Positions 30,846 through 41,305 are shown, counted from the stretch's first letter. The stretch is 64,000 nucleotides of DNA from Azolla caroliniana (GCA_043228905.1 JBHGNT010000001.1:8494001-8558000); one strand, 5' to 3'. The notes: a model not told the origin generated them from the sequence alone. Made by a program: numbers and translations.

Positions 30846-31380
30846 ACCCGATGAAGTGTTCTCCCACTTCCAAAAGCTCAAGGGCCAAGTTGAAAAAGAA
30901 ACCGGTCGGCACATTTGATGCCTACAGCCGGATGGAGGCAAGGAGTACTTCTCTGATGAATTCACCTCGTACCTCCAAAGTGAAGGCATTCGAAGAGAAT
31001 CCTTATGCCGACACACACTCCAACAAAATGGTCCAGTCACTGAAAGGAAGAATCGGCAAATACTCGAGGTAGCACGCGCCATGATGCATGAGAAGCACAT
31101 GCTGAACTTCTATTGGGCCGAAGCGGCATCCACGGCCGTCTATCTCATGAATTGATGCACCACCAATGGAGTCCATGAGCTAACTCCATACGAGCTCCTC
31201 GTCGGAAGAAAGCAAATCCTGTCGCACCTCAAGGTGTTCGGAAGCATTGCGAATGTACGCATCCCGAATGAACAACGATAGATGCCCGACGCGAAGTTGG
31301 AGGAATGTATCCTCATAGGATACTCGTCCGAGAAGAAAGCATACAAGTGCAACAACCCTTCTACCCGAGCGGTTCATGGC
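30846..31380 (+). pseudogene. C2 integrase core remainder
   Basis: Reads EVFSHFQKLKGQ-EKETG in one frame and then the second Asp region (altered, C-L-Q-P-D-G-G-K-E-Y) and TLQQNG, EVARAMMHEKHM, AAYLMN in others. About three stops or frame changes. The equivalent stretch in C1 is better preserved. Confidence 0.6.
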
Positions 31381-31913
31381 AAAGTGTAGTGGGCCACAAG
31401 AGCCCCCACGCGACCCAAGCACATCATGGCCAAGTACGAACTTGGACAAAGGCAAAGGTAAGATGCCCGAATATGAAGTTGACCACCCCGATGACAATGA
31501 TTCGGATGGATCGGCTCCCTCACTAGACAGTGAGTTTTGTGTACCTATCATGCGGACATCCGGAGTAAAGAAGGCGCTCACATCGGCGAGCGAAAAACTT
31601 CGATGCTCATCTAGAGCTAAGAACGTCGTCACTCAGCACAACTACATACAATGAGTACATGGCCCATCATTACGCCTTCGCGATGAAGGTAGTGGCCGAA
31701 CAAGACCTCAAGAGCTCCACCGAAGCGGCTCGTAACCCACGATGGGTGGAACTAGTCGACCTTCACCCACACACTACAAGCCTTCGTCACCGGCTTGAGG
31801 GGGAGGAACCGAGATTGCCACGACGAAGAAAGCCGAAGGCTGAACGGAAGCACACGAAGCCGACGAAAGCCAAAGCGGATGTCGGACGCCTCACACTCGA
31901 GCTTGAGGGGGCG
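31376..31913 (+). pseudogene. C2 3' region, linker and RT entry without RT
   Basis: Mirrors the C1 tail: an acidic linker (GKMPEYEVDHPDDNDSDGS), the RT entry block (HHYAFAMKVVAEQDL, then ARNPRWVELVD), then a short basic tail and VGRLTLELEGAC immediately before the purine tract. RT, RNase H and most of the region between are missing. Confidence 0.7.
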
Positions 31914-32364
31914 TGTTGCAAGATCAAGCTCAACTTAGTTTAGTTAGTTAGTTAACCATGTAACTTCGTAGTTACCTAGATAGAATCTAGTTAAAAGTGT
32001 TGACTATAATGACTTAAATAGGACCTTGTACTTAAGTGGGATATTCTAGATCCTCCACTCCTAAGTACATTTAATATAGGACTTACACATTAGTACCTAT
32101 ATTCTACTCACACATGTGCACCTTTGCACATGAGATGTATATATACCTCATTGTGGGTATTTTTGTATTCAATGATGATAATGCTAATATAATATACACT
32201 CTGGTTTACTCATCCCCCATCTTGTGTTGTTCATAAGTGTATCTCTCCTCTCTCTCTTCCTCTCACACACATACACACACATATCACATAATCTTCCGCG
32301 CTTAACTTAATCACATAATTAGGTACTAATTAACCCTTGCTTAATTATTACCTAATTCTTAACA
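31914..32364 (+). repeat. 3' LTR of C2
   Basis: 451 bp, TGTTGCAAGATCAAGCTC to TTCTTAACA, followed by the target duplication AATAA. Confidence 0.85.
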
Positions 32365-32452
32365 AATAATTTACAACTGTGAGCATCCGTGTATGTTGTG
32401 GTTCACGCGCTCAGGTCTTCATTTCCACTCGTAGCTGGTTTCCCTCACGACT
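32365..32452 (-). repeat. 3' LTR of G4, right part
   Basis: Completes the G4 LTR started at 19549; ends TTTCCCTCACGACT, corresponding to CTTCACGACA in G1. The adjoining TCCACCCCCACTAAACC (minus: polypurine tract) confirms that it is a 3' LTR boundary. Confidence 0.6.
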
Positions 32453-33400
32453 TCCACCCCCACTAAACCGCACATCCACCAGTATGTGCCGAGAGGGAGA
32501 GAGAGTTATCCAGGGAAACCGGCCTGCCCTCAACCATTGCTCTCCGATTTGTCGCGCTCCCCGTCCTCGTCCGTTCTGCCTAGATCGTTGCTTTCTTCCG
32601 CACACCCCGGATACAGCTCTTCCTCGTGCCATTTCTTGAATGCCTTGATCCGCTTTCCCGCAACCGATACTGCTAGCCGCGTCCCGTCAAGCTCCATTGG
32701 TCACCACGTAAGGCCCGAACCACCTCCTCGAGAACTTACGTGTTACCTTGTGTTGATTGTTGAGGCTGCTATCGTAAACCAAAACCCAGTCGCCTTCCTC
32801 GATCTTCTTCGGTCTCATCTGGTGTGTCCGGTCGAACTAGTCTTTGTTCTTCTCCCTTGCCGCATAGAACTTAGCCTTTGCCAATTCCACGTCCTCTGGC
32901 CTCCGCTCAAGCTATCGAATCCGCGCCATCAACAACTCTTCTCAGCTCATCTCATGCGCTCCATCAGCATGATCGGCTTCTGCCAATACATCAACTCTGC
33001 CGACATGAACCTGGTCACCAAACTGTGTGTAGTTCGGTTCGCTCACAACGCGTAAGGTAGGAGCCACGACCAATTCCCGACTTGGCCTTCGCACACCTGT
33101 ACTAACGCCTTTATGATCGGTCCATGTCCGCACTCTATTTTCTCGTTCGCTTCCGGATTGTATGCCGTAGTGAGGGAGAGTTTTACCCCTAACCGGCCGA
33201 ACAACTCTTTGGCCTCTTGCGCATCCAGCTCTCCCCAATCAGCCACGATCTTCCCTACACAGCCGTACCGGCAGATCACCTCCTCGATCAGGAACCGGCA
33301 CACGGGCGCAGTCGTCTTATTTTGCAGAGCACGACCCTCCACCTGGTTCGTCACGTCTTCTCGCGCAAGCACCAGATACCGCATCTGCCCTATCCCCATT
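32453..33400 (-). pseudogene. Gypsy relic G4 integrase region
   Basis: Matches the C-terminal half of G1 pol. The frame at 33043-33399 reads MGIGQMRYLVLAREDVTNQ, then RFLIEEVICRYGCVGKIVAD and LGVKLSLTTAYNPEANEK. The core glutamate is still readable near E-C-G-H-G, but a stop ends the frame at P-Y-A-L and the downstream part (32453-33040) is broken. It is truncated at 33400 by the chromovirus LTR, and the rest of G4 is not found on the other side of that element. Confidence 0.7.
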
Positions 33401-33524
33401 TGTTAGGAACAGTACTAAGACAGAGAAGTACTGTAAAGAATAGTACTAAGACAGAAGGAATTAGTACTAAAAGATGAGGATTAGTACTAAGGGAGGTGTA
33501 GAACTGTCGAGAGAAGGAAAAAGT

Positions 33525-33574
<50 letters not shown>

Positions 33575-33864
33575 TGATAACAAAAGATATATATTATTTT
33601 AAGAGAATATACAATAGTAGTAGGAGGCTTAAGACTGACGTTGAACTGATTTGGTTCGAAATAATGCCTTGTGCCTCCTTTTATAGTGTTCTCAGGAGTA
33701 CTCCTGAAGTTTCTAGAATGTTCCAGAGAAATCTGGAATATACATCAGTTTTCTATGGTAAAATTTAAATGAAAATAATATCCTCCGTATTACAACATAT
33801 AGTCTAATGGTTAAGAGCTCGACCCATGTAACATACGGTCATGGGTTCGAGTCTTGTCATATCA
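33401..33864 (-). repeat. 3' LTR of Chr2
   Basis: 464 bp; plus-strand start TGTTAGGAACAGTACTAAG, end GTCTTGTCATATCA. Contains repeated TAGTACTAAG motifs, a (GA)n run at 33527-33570, the reverse-strand promoter block with CTATAAAAGGAGGC, and a tRNA-like segment at 33797-33864. Confidence 0.75.
33797..33864 (+). repeat. tRNA-like segment in chromovirus LTR
   Basis: Plus-strand TCTAATGGTTAAGAGC resembles the A-box half of plant tRNA-Gln/Glu, and GGGTTCGAGTCTTG 30 bases on matches the B box (GGTTCGANTCC) with one mismatch. Spacing is that of a tRNA. Arms pair poorly, so it is not a functional tRNA. Also present at 37662, 42897 and 55248. Confidence 0.55.
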
Positions 33865-33924
33865 TGATATTATCCCCCTTTTAAAACGACGAGTGTCACG
33901 AGTCGTTTTGGATTGAGGACCTGG

Positions 33925-34709
33925 TGTCGTGGAGAATTTCGGCCAGAGGCGGAAACCGGGAAACATTGGCTACATCGACGGGGTGCAACATGTGTGCTCA
34001 CCTGTGTACATTTAGTGTGAATAACGAGGGCACCTTTATGGCACCGAAGAGTAGTCAAGTCGGGACAGACGATCCCATGTAAGTTGGGATTTATCCCACA
34101 TTGTAACGAATCCCTCTCCTTGTTCTATAAAAGGAAGGGAGCGCCCTTTGTGAAAGGGGTTGCCCATTTTGCGTTAGAGGGTATACCGTTAGATTTAGGG
34201 TTAGTTACATTTCTTCTTCTTCTTCTTCTTCTTCTTCTTCTCCCCCTTCGTGTTCGCTTAGGGTTTGCTTCAGCTCCTCTCCTGCGCAAGACCCCGCTCG
34301 GCGCGATGAGCCCATGAGCTCCCCGACCGGCGGCTTGGCGGCTGACGACTATTGTAACCTACCTTGGTCCGGCTCGAAGCCGGGAATGTATTCTTCCTCT
34401 TATATATATACATTTGCGTCTGTCTGTGTATATTCGCGTCTCTGTTGGTGTCGGGTGCTTCCCCTTTCCTGCGTTTCCTATACATAAGGGCGTGAGTTGG
34501 GTCAGCCTGTGTGTGTGTGTGTGCGTGCGTGTGTGCGTGAGTCGGTGTTAAGCGCGCGCTCCCTCTCTTTCTCTCTCTCTTCGGTTGCCTCCGGTGTGCT
34601 TCTAGGATGCCCTGGAAACAGTGAAGTACGACTTCCTACGCTCCGTCACTCTCTAGTCCAAGACCCCGGGGTCCCGCCTTTCTCCACGCACACGCATAAC
34701 AACGCGACA
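33925..34709 (+). repeat. 5' LTR of R1
   Basis: 785 bp, TGTCGTGGAGAATTTCGG to TAACAACGCGACA. Promoter: CCCACATTGTAACG then TCTATAAAAGGAAGG (TATA at 34125). Also a TTC repeat at 34212-34241 and a GT-rich run at 34507. Confidence 0.8.
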
Positions 34710-34713
34710 TCTT

Positions 34714-34731
34714 TGGTGAACCCGACGTGAA
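34714..34731 (+). other. Primer-binding site of R1
   Basis: TGGTGAACCCGACGTGAA, identical to the PBS of G1 and R2. Confidence 0.7.
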
Positions 34732-34746
34732 AGGCGGCAAGGGAGG

Positions 34747-35685
34747 ATGGAGTCGGAAGACGACGACCTCGCGGTGATGGTGGCCGGAGTGGTGTTGGAG
34801 TCGGCACAAGTGGTGATGAGGCGAGAAGCAGCACAACAAGCGGTTGAGCGAGTGGTCGAAAGAGTCGGTCGTTTCAACGGGGACAAAGTCCCATCTTACT
34901 TGGAAGCCTACAATGCGGAAATGGAGGAGGGTGGTGTAGACGAGTCATTGAGGTTGGAGTTCTTCTGTCGGGTTGTAGCTGTTCGGATGCATGCGGAAGT
35001 AAAGGAGCTCCGTGAGGCTCATAGTTCGTGGGAGGCCTTCGAAGAGGCGCTCCTGAAGGCATACGGAGGACGGCGGAAGAGCCGGGGACGACACGACTTC
35101 GACCAATGGGTAGCATCGGCAAAGACCCATCGGGGCGCGACCAAGGCGTTCCGAGAGTTCGAGCGACGGCTTGCTCGGATCCCAGAGCGGGAACAAGGTT
35201 TGGTGGGGGCGGACAAGGTCCTATTGTTCGTCAGGTTGATCGACCGAGCGGAACGGGAGGCCATCGGGATTGAGCTCGAAGACGATGACGGGGTGAATGG
35301 GCTTACGGAGGACTGGTCGAAGGTCGGAAGGGTGTGCCAACGGCTAGACGATGAGCGAGCCGAGAAGGCTAAGAGGAAGGCGCGCGACGGCATGCCATCA
35401 CAGCGGGAAGAGGCCGAACGGCAAAGAGAGCCAGCAAGGGTCGGCGTTGGGGCCAGGATTGCGGAGGCGTACGCAGCTCTCGAGGCGATGCTCGAGGAAG
35501 AGGAAAGATCAAGGCCGCAAGCCGAGACTGAGGAGACGGACTTGCCCCACTCGACGGCGGAAGATCGGTACGACGGTACCACGGGAGAGGGCGCGAAACA
35601 AAACACCCTCTCGACTTGTGGAGATAGAACAGCCAAGGACGAGGTCGAGATACAGATCGCGGAACCGGATAGTTGGGACCAATAG
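34747..35685 (+). CDS. R1 gag-like protein
   Basis: 312 aa from the ATG 37 bp after the LTR. Residues 15-200 parallel the N-terminal gag domain of G1: VERVVERVGRFNGDKVPSYL (G1: GRFDGRDATKYL), AEVKELREAHSSWEAFEEALL (G1: AEVLEVRAESRTWEEFEGRLL), DKVLLFVRLIDRAERE (G1: RVLLFVKSVDERDRE), EDWSKVGRVCQRLDD (G1: DWAAIRKVCGRFDK). There is no zinc knuckle. The C-terminal third is acidic (EAMLEEEERSRPQAETEE). It ends at a TAG (35683), after which the same frame stays open through 36204, so the ancestral frame was longer. Probably assembles particles with G1 proteins; that role is inferred. Confidence 0.7.
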   Translation: MESEDDDLAVMVAGVVLESAQVVMRREAAQQAVERVVERVGRFNGDKVPSYLEAYNAEMEEGGVDESLRLEFFCRVVAVRMHAEVKELREAHSSWEAFEEALLKAYGGRRKSRGRHDFDQWVASAKTHRGATKAFREFERRLARIPEREQGLVGADKVLLFVRLIDRAEREAIGIELEDDDGVNGLTEDWSKVGRVCQRLDDERAEKAKRKARDGMPSQREEAERQREPARVGVGARIAEAYAALEAMLEEEERSRPQAETEETDLPHSTAEDRYDGTTGEGAKQNTLSTCGDRTAKDEVEIQIAEPDSWDQ

Positions 35686-36804
35686 TTTCGGGCGTGTCAG
35701 CCCGAAACCCCAGAAATCGGAGAAGCAAGCCCAGGCGGGGCTTGCGCGATCGGTAAAAAGACGACCACCGACCACGAAGAGTCGGTGGCTACGGACAAGG
35801 GCGTAAAACGGACGGGCGATTCTTTGTGTCTTCCCACACTTGCTCCCGAGACGATGGCAGTCGGGCCCGAGTGCCCACGTGAGTCCCAACCGGAGGAAGG
35901 CGGCGGCGAAGGACCAAGAATCACCGGCGAGACAATACGGGGAAGGAACGGACGAAAGCCCACGGACCCAATTCCGGAGAACTCGGCGTTCGGGCCCGTA
36001 TGCCCATGTAAGACCGAGGAGATGGATGGCGGTACCGAGGAGTCCTGGCACGATGCCAACGAAGATGGATGGGGAGAAAGACCGACCAGGCGAAGGTCGG
36101 GAATTGAAAAGGAAGGTGATCAAAGGTTCGGAACGAGTCTGGCAAGATTGGCATCGGAGTCGAAACTCCGGACATTGGAGAATCAAGCTCAGGCGGGGCT
36201 TGATTGATCACAGAGCAGATGCTATCCACCGACACCACTAAAAGGGGCGGTGGCCCGGACGAGTTGCAAAAAGACGTTGCGAAATCGGTTACGCCACATC
36301 TTATCCGGAGACTTCGGCAGTTCGGCCGACGTGGCAACATGAGACCGAAAGAGATGGAGGATGGAGGCAAGTACGCGAGAAGGAGAGAAGCGACGAGTTC
36401 GGGAGAAGTACAAGGGATGAAGAGGAGAACGAAGTCCGGTCCTACAGGATCCCCACACCAGTCCGGAGGCCCCGGCAGTTCGGCCAACGTGGCAACGTGA
36501 GACCTAGGGAGAAGGCTGGTAGCGACAGGAGAACGGGACCCGACAATACGGAGAAGGACGGACGGACCCGGACGAGAACCGGGCGGAGTGGACTCCCGGA
36601 TGACCATTCCGGGAGGGAGGAAAAGAGCCGGCCTACGGAGAGGCTGAGGAGACGGTACGTCGGTACCACGGGAGAGGGTGCGGGGTAAACCGCCCTCTCG
36701 GCGTGCGGAAAAGGACGACCCGGGAGAGGGTCAGGAGGACAAATCGGAGGCCCAAGGAGGATCCTTCACACCGGTTCTAAAGACTTCGGCAGTCGGCAAC
36801 GCGG
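35686..36804 (+). repeat. R1 internal repeat region, left part
   Basis: Diverged modules of about 100-170 bp. Each has a P-(E/I)-T-x-A-V-G-P-type block (TCCGGAGACTTCGGCAGT-like) followed by a (C/S)-P-R-E or N-M-R-P block and a run of glycine codons. Examples begin near 35835, 35965, 36300 and 36465. The frame of gag continues open to a TGA at 36205 (35785-36207). Cut at 36804 by R2; it continues at 47116. Confidence 0.6.
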
Positions 36805-37290
36805 TGTCGTGAAGATTTCCGGCTATAGTGTGAAACCGGGGTGGAAGGGGCAAGTCGGTGGTGTGCAACATGTGCACATGTATACTAGGATATGGTGTAT
36901 AGAAAGAGAGGGGAAATTTTTGTCCCACATTGTAAGGTCCCTCCCTCCTTGGGCTATAAAAGGAGGGGAGGGGTCACTTATGAAGGGGTTGCCTATTTTG
37001 AGGGAGAGAGGCATACCACTTAGGTTGAGGGTTTCCTATTCGGTTTTAGGGTTTCGGTTAGGGTTTTCTTCTTGGGTTTTCCTTTAGGGTTTTCTTATAG
37101 TCGTTTGGTGCGGCCATGGCGGCCACCATTGTTGTAACCATTCGTTGTTTTAATATAACTTGTTGAACATCTTGCCTCCGCCGATCTCTCCTTCTATGTC
37201 GTGGTCTTATTCTTTCCTCTTCTCCTCTTGAGCTAAGCCTCCATATCGTGTCCTCTTCTTTCTCCTCCACTCCATAGTCCGAGACCCCGG
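36805..37290 (+). repeat. 5' LTR of R2, left part
   Basis: TGTCGTGAAGATTTCCGGC start, CCCACATTGTAAGG and GGGCTATAAAAGGAGGGG promoter (TATA about 36954), up to GAGACCCCGG where Chr1 enters. Confidence 0.8.
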
Positions 37291-37721
37291 TGTCAGGAAT
37301 AGTACTAAAATAGAGATGGAATTAGTACTAAGAACAGCAGTACTATTAGTACTAAGAGGACGGGACTGCGTAAGATTCCCGAGAGAGAAAGTGAGAAGAG
37401 GAGAGAGAGAGAGATAGCGAGAATGAGAGAGATGATGACAGCAGCTATATATTATGTGAAAAGATAAGTACAAGCGGCTAAGAGGCTTAAGACTGGCGTT
37501 GAACCAATTTGGTTCAAAACAATGCCTTGTGCCTCCTTTTATAGTGTTTTTAGGAATAATCTTGAAGCTTCTAGAATGTTCCAGAGAGATCTGGAATATA
37601 CATCAATTTTCTATGATAAAGTATAAATGAAAATAATATCCTACAAAATACAATTCCTAATCTAATGGTAAGAGCTCGACCCATGTAGCATAAAGTCATG
37701 GGTTCGAGTCTTGCCATGACA
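37291..37721 (-). repeat. 3' LTR of Chr1
   Basis: 431 bp; plus-strand ends TGTCAGGAATAGTAC and TTGCCATGACA. Carries a tRNA-like segment (37662-37721) and three TAGTACTA-type palindromes near the left end. Confidence 0.9.
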
Positions 37722-37735
37722 CTATCTCCCCCTTA
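37722..37735 (-). other. Polypurine tract of Chr1
   Basis: Minus strand TTAAGGGGGAGATAG immediately before the 3' LTR and overlapping the pol stop codon. Confidence 0.75.
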
Positions 37736-40700
37736 AAGACGACGAGTGGAACGAGTCGGCGCTAACTGCGGACCGGGTTTGTCCGGATACTTTCGGTGGA
37801 AATCAGCAAGAAGATCTTGTGCATTGGCAACATTCTCGACGGGTTCCCAAGTATGTTCGCTCGGACTATAACCGAGCCAATCGACCAAGTAATAAAGTTT
37901 GTTGCGAACAAGTTTGGAATCGAGGATGGTAGCAACTTCATACTCCGGGCCATCGTCCAACTCCAGCGGGGGCGGCGGTGGTGTCACACGATCGGGAATG
38001 GTGTTTGCTTTATAAGGTTCAAGAAGAGAACAATGGAAAACCGGATGTATCTGAAGCTGCGGAGGGAGATCCAGGCGGAAGGTGACATCATTAATCTTCC
38101 CCGTAATACGGAAAGGACCGAGTCGTCGATAATCCAACTTGTCGCACGGTCGAGTAGTCTTGATGTGACGACGTAAGAGCCATACTCGATCTCCGATGGC
38201 AAAAGAGGAGGGAATCCGATGACGATCCGCATAAGTCTTCTGTGTGTGTTGAGCATGACGAAGGTGAGTAGAGAGATCCATCTGGATCTTGCGTAGCCTC
38301 TCCAAATGGTCCTCGGCACGAGGGTTGGTAGGTAGCTCCGGAGTGTCGATCACCGACCAGCGAGGATGGAAACCGGTATAAGCGAGAAATGGGGAGACCC
38401 GAGTCGAGGAGTGAATAGCATTATTATACGCAAACTCCGCAAAGTGGAGAATCTCGGCCCAATCGTCCTGTTGATAACTCAGGAAACACCGGAGATATTG
38501 CTCCAACGTTTGATTTGTTCGTTCCGCCTGTCCGTCAGTTTGAGGATGGTAGCCGGAGGAGAGGTTGCAGGAGACCTTGAGCATCCTGAAGAGATGCTGC
38601 CAAAATTTGGAGACAAATTGCGGGCCTCGGTCACTGATAATACTGTCTGGTAGGCCATGATGCCGAAATACCTCACGCATAACAAGAGCGGCGGTTTCCT
38701 CGCTAGTGATGGCTTTAGTACATGGCACAAAATGTGCCATCTTCGTATATCGATCGACGACGGTTAGGATAGCATCGAACCCCTTCGAGACCGGCAGATC
38801 TGTAATAAAATCAAGACAAATAGACTGCCATGGCTTACTTGGAATTGGTAAAGGTTCCAACAAGCCATATGGATGGTGTCGTGGCATCTTTGCTCGGCAG
38901 CAAGCATCACAGGTCCGAACATAGTCGTCGACAAAACGGCGCATGTGGGGCCACCAAAAAGATCGCTGCACTAACTCCAACGTCTTGGTACTACCGAAAT
39001 GTCCCGCCGTATGGGTGTCGTGACAATGTTGGACGATTTGAAGGCGACCGGAGCAATCGGGGACATATACGCGCTTTTTAAAGAATAACAAACCATCATG
39101 ATATTCGAATTGTCGGTAGTCAATACCTGGTTGTTGAGACTGAGAACTGGATGCCCGAGAAGTATCAATGTGCGCCAGGATGTCTTGAGCAAAACTATCC
39201 GTCTTCAAGGTTGCACGTATGTCATCGGTAATCCGTGAATCCATCGGGGTGTGAAAAATCCGCGTCGTGTGCAATCGTGTTGGTCCCAAGATTACTTGCT
39301 TTTGATTATCAAATGTTGCGTCACCAGGACGAGGTGCAAGATATGAACGCCGTGATAGTGCATCTGCTTTTCCTTGCTGCTTCCCCGGTCGATATGTGAT
39401 TTCGAAGTTGAAACGCGTGAGGAATTGCGCCCACCGAGCTTGCCGTCGATTTAGTACGCGAGCGTTCTGAAAATAAGCAAGATTTTTATGATCGCTAAGG
39501 ACAATGACCTGATGTGGAGAGCCCTCTAAGAAATGCCGCCATTGTACAAATGAATCCACGATGGCTAATAACTCCTTGTCATGTATTTCGTAGTTGATTT
39601 CTGCGACATTGAATTTGCGCGAATGGAAAGCCACCGGATGCAACTCTTCTTTATCGCCTTGTTGAGAAAGAATGCTACCGAGGGCGAAATCTGATGCGTC
39701 GGCCTCCATGATGAATGGTTTGCTTGTATCCACATGAGCTAGAATCGGTGCTGATGTAAAGGCTTTCTTAAGATGCCGAAAAGCCATATCTGCTTCGATG
39801 GACCAAAGAAATGCTTGGCCCTTCTTCGTAAGTTGTGTGAGAGGTAAAATAATCTTCGAGTAATCCTGTATAAACTTACGGTAGAAGTTAGCAAAGCCTA
39901 GAAAACATTGTACATCTCGTACCGATCGTGGAATTTGCCACTCTAGTACAGTTTGGATTTTAGCTGGATCCATGGCGATGCCCTTTGAGGAGATGACGTA
40001 GCCTAGAAATTCCACTTGCTTGCAGTCAAAGCTACATTTCTCTAGCTTGGCATAAAGACCATTCTCGCGGAGTCGCTTTAGTACTAATAGTACATGAGAA
40101 TCGTGCTCTTCCTGGGTCTTCGAATAAATCAACAGATCATCCAGATAAATGATCAAACAAATATCCAAGAGGTCTCTGAATATATCATTTGCCATGTGTT
40201 GGAAGACTGCGGGTGCATTGGTTAGGCCAAACGGCATAACAGTATACTCGAAATGCCCATACCGCGTGCGAAAAGCGGTCTTCCACTCATCTCCCGGTCG
40301 GATCCGCACGAGATTATACGCTCCTCGTAGGTCGATTTTAGTAAAAAACTTGGCACCATTAACTCGCTCTAAAAGACTTGATATAAGAGGAAGTGCATAC
40401 CTATTCCGGATGGTGACTTTATTCAATCCGCGGTAATCAACGACAAGACGAAGTGAGCCATCTTTCTTCTTGACAAAGAAGATGGGTGCACCGGCCGGAG
40501 ATTTCGAATGACGGATGAACCCGCTTGCCAAGTTCTCCTCTATGTAGGCTCGAAGGACTTCTAACTCGGTGGGTGACAAGTTGTAAATTGGTCCCCATGG
40601 TGGCTCGGTTCCTGGTTGTAAATCGATGGGACAGTCATAGGGACGGTGATGAGGAAGGGTACCGGCTTTTACCTTGTCAAATACATCGGCATAAGGATGA

Positions 40701-41305
40701 TATTTTGCCGGAAGTTGTATTGAGGAGTCCTTCTTAATAGTGCTAGAAGGATGTACTGATATGGCAAATAGGAACATTGCCTCCTTGGGTCCTTCTTCGC
40801 GTAGTTGATGGAGTGAAATGGTCGAAACTCGGTGAGTTGATTCTTGGGGTGGCCGATATCGGACTTCTCTTGTTCTCCAATCTATGGCTGGATTATGTAA
40901 TTCAAGCCAAGGTAATCCTAGGACAATGGGATGCTCTGGACTACTAATTATATTAAATGATATTATACACACAAAACTACCTAGGACAACTTGAATGGGT
41001 TCTGATTCTTCTACAATATTCCCGGAAGCAATGGGACGACCATCAATGACCACTACAGATGCGGGACAAGGAAGTTTTCTTAAGGATATCTGAGAAGCTT
41101 GGGCAAAATTTCGATCCATGAAACAGGAATTAGCTCCGGAATCTAAAAGTGCTAGGACGGGTACTGGGGGAGTATTTTTAGTACTAACAATGACTTGGGC
41201 TAGGAACACATTGCTAACTTGCTTGGAAGGAATGGAACCACTAATGGGCTGTACAGATCTAGGGCTGCTGTCCAACCAAATGGCTCCTATTTTGGCTGGA
41301 CTCAA
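37733..41305 (-). CDS. Chr1 pol with C-terminal chromodomain
   Basis: About 1190 codons, open throughout. Protease: LLDSGANSCFMD (D55-S-G). RT about 235-430 with MPFGLTNAPAVFQ and YLDD (387-390). RNase H from about 535 (FIMEADASDFALGSIL). Integrase: zinc finger H-x-T-HTAGHFG then CDACCRAK; D,D-35-E core CLDFITDLPVSKGFDAIL, SDRGPQFVSKFW, HPQTDGQAERTNQTLE. The last 70 residues form a chromodomain (EYEVATILDSKLV, YYLVDWLGYSPSEHTWEP), which targets insertion to modified chromatin. It has no ATG: the frame overlaps gag in -1 and begins next to the gag stop, so a Gag-Pol fusion by -1 frameshifting is expected. Confidence 0.9.
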   Translation of the reverse strand: MSPAKIGAIWLDSSPRSVQPISGSIPSKQVSNVFLAQVIVSTKNTPPVPVLALLDSGANSCFMDRNFAQASQISLRKLPCPASVVVIDGRPIASGNIVEESEPIQVVLGSFVCIISFNIISSPEHPIVLGLPWLELHNPAIDWRTREVRYRPPQESTHRVSTISLHQLREEGPKEAMFLFAISVHPSSTIKKDSSIQLPAKYHPYADVFDKVKAGTLPHHRPYDCPIDLQPGTEPPWGPIYNLSPTELEVLRAYIEENLASGFIRHSKSPAGAPIFFVKKKDGSLRLVVDYRGLNKVTIRNRYALPLISSLLERVNGAKFFTKIDLRGAYNLVRIRPGDEWKTAFRTRYGHFEYTVMPFGLTNAPAVFQHMANDIFRDLLDICLIIYLDDLLIYSKTQEEHDSHVLLVLKRLRENGLYAKLEKCSFDCKQVEFLGYVISSKGIAMDPAKIQTVLEWQIPRSVRDVQCFLGFANFYRKFIQDYSKIILPLTQLTKKGQAFLWSIEADMAFRHLKKAFTSAPILAHVDTSKPFIMEADASDFALGSILSQQGDKEELHPVAFHSRKFNVAEINYEIHDKELLAIVDSFVQWRHFLEGSPHQVIVLSDHKNLAYFQNARVLNRRQARWAQFLTRFNFEITYRPGKQQGKADALSRRSYLAPRPGDATFDNQKQVILGPTRLHTTRIFHTPMDSRITDDIRATLKTDSFAQDILAHIDTSRASSSQSQQPGIDYRQFEYHDGLLFFKKRVYVPDCSGRLQIVQHCHDTHTAGHFGSTKTLELVQRSFWWPHMRRFVDDYVRTCDACCRAKMPRHHPYGLLEPLPIPSKPWQSICLDFITDLPVSKGFDAILTVVDRYTKMAHFVPCTKAITSEETAALVMREVFRHHGLPDSIISDRGPQFVSKFWQHLFRMLKVSCNLSSGYHPQTDGQAERTNQTLEQYLRCFLSYQQDDWAEILHFAEFAYNNAIHSSTRVSPFLAYTGFHPRWSVIDTPELPTNPRAEDHLERLRKIQMDLSTHLRHAQHTQKTYADRHRIPSSFAIGDRVWLLRRHIKTTRPCDKLDYRRLGPFRITGKINDVTFRLDLPPQLQIHPVFHCSLLEPYKANTIPDRVTPPPPPLELDDGPEYEVATILDSKLVRNKLYYLVDWLGYSPSEHTWEPVENVANAQDLLADFHRKYPDKPGPQLAPTRSTRRL

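Larger units (their letters stand above)
20157..32364 (+). mobile_element. Copia element C2 with nested insertions
   Basis: LTRs 20157-20606 and 31914-32364, PBS at 20607, purine tract before the 3' LTR (GAGCTTGAGGGGGCG, about 31899-31913) and target duplication AATAA (20152-20156, 32365-32369). Three insertions inflate it: gypsy G1 (20621-27947) just after the PBS, an approximately 407-bp insertion at 28976, and an R2-type LTR at 30157. Removing them leaves about 3.8 kb encoding gag, protease and integrase but no RT or RNase H, the same gap as in C1. Confidence 0.85.

Noticed and set aside
33527-33570. (GA)n run as a regulatory GAGA element
   Set aside because: Simple microsatellite within a decayed LTR; nothing else supports function.
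33797-33864. A true tRNA gene
   Set aside because: A and B boxes are present but the stems pair poorly and the copy is tied to LTR termini, so I list it as a tRNA-like segment only.
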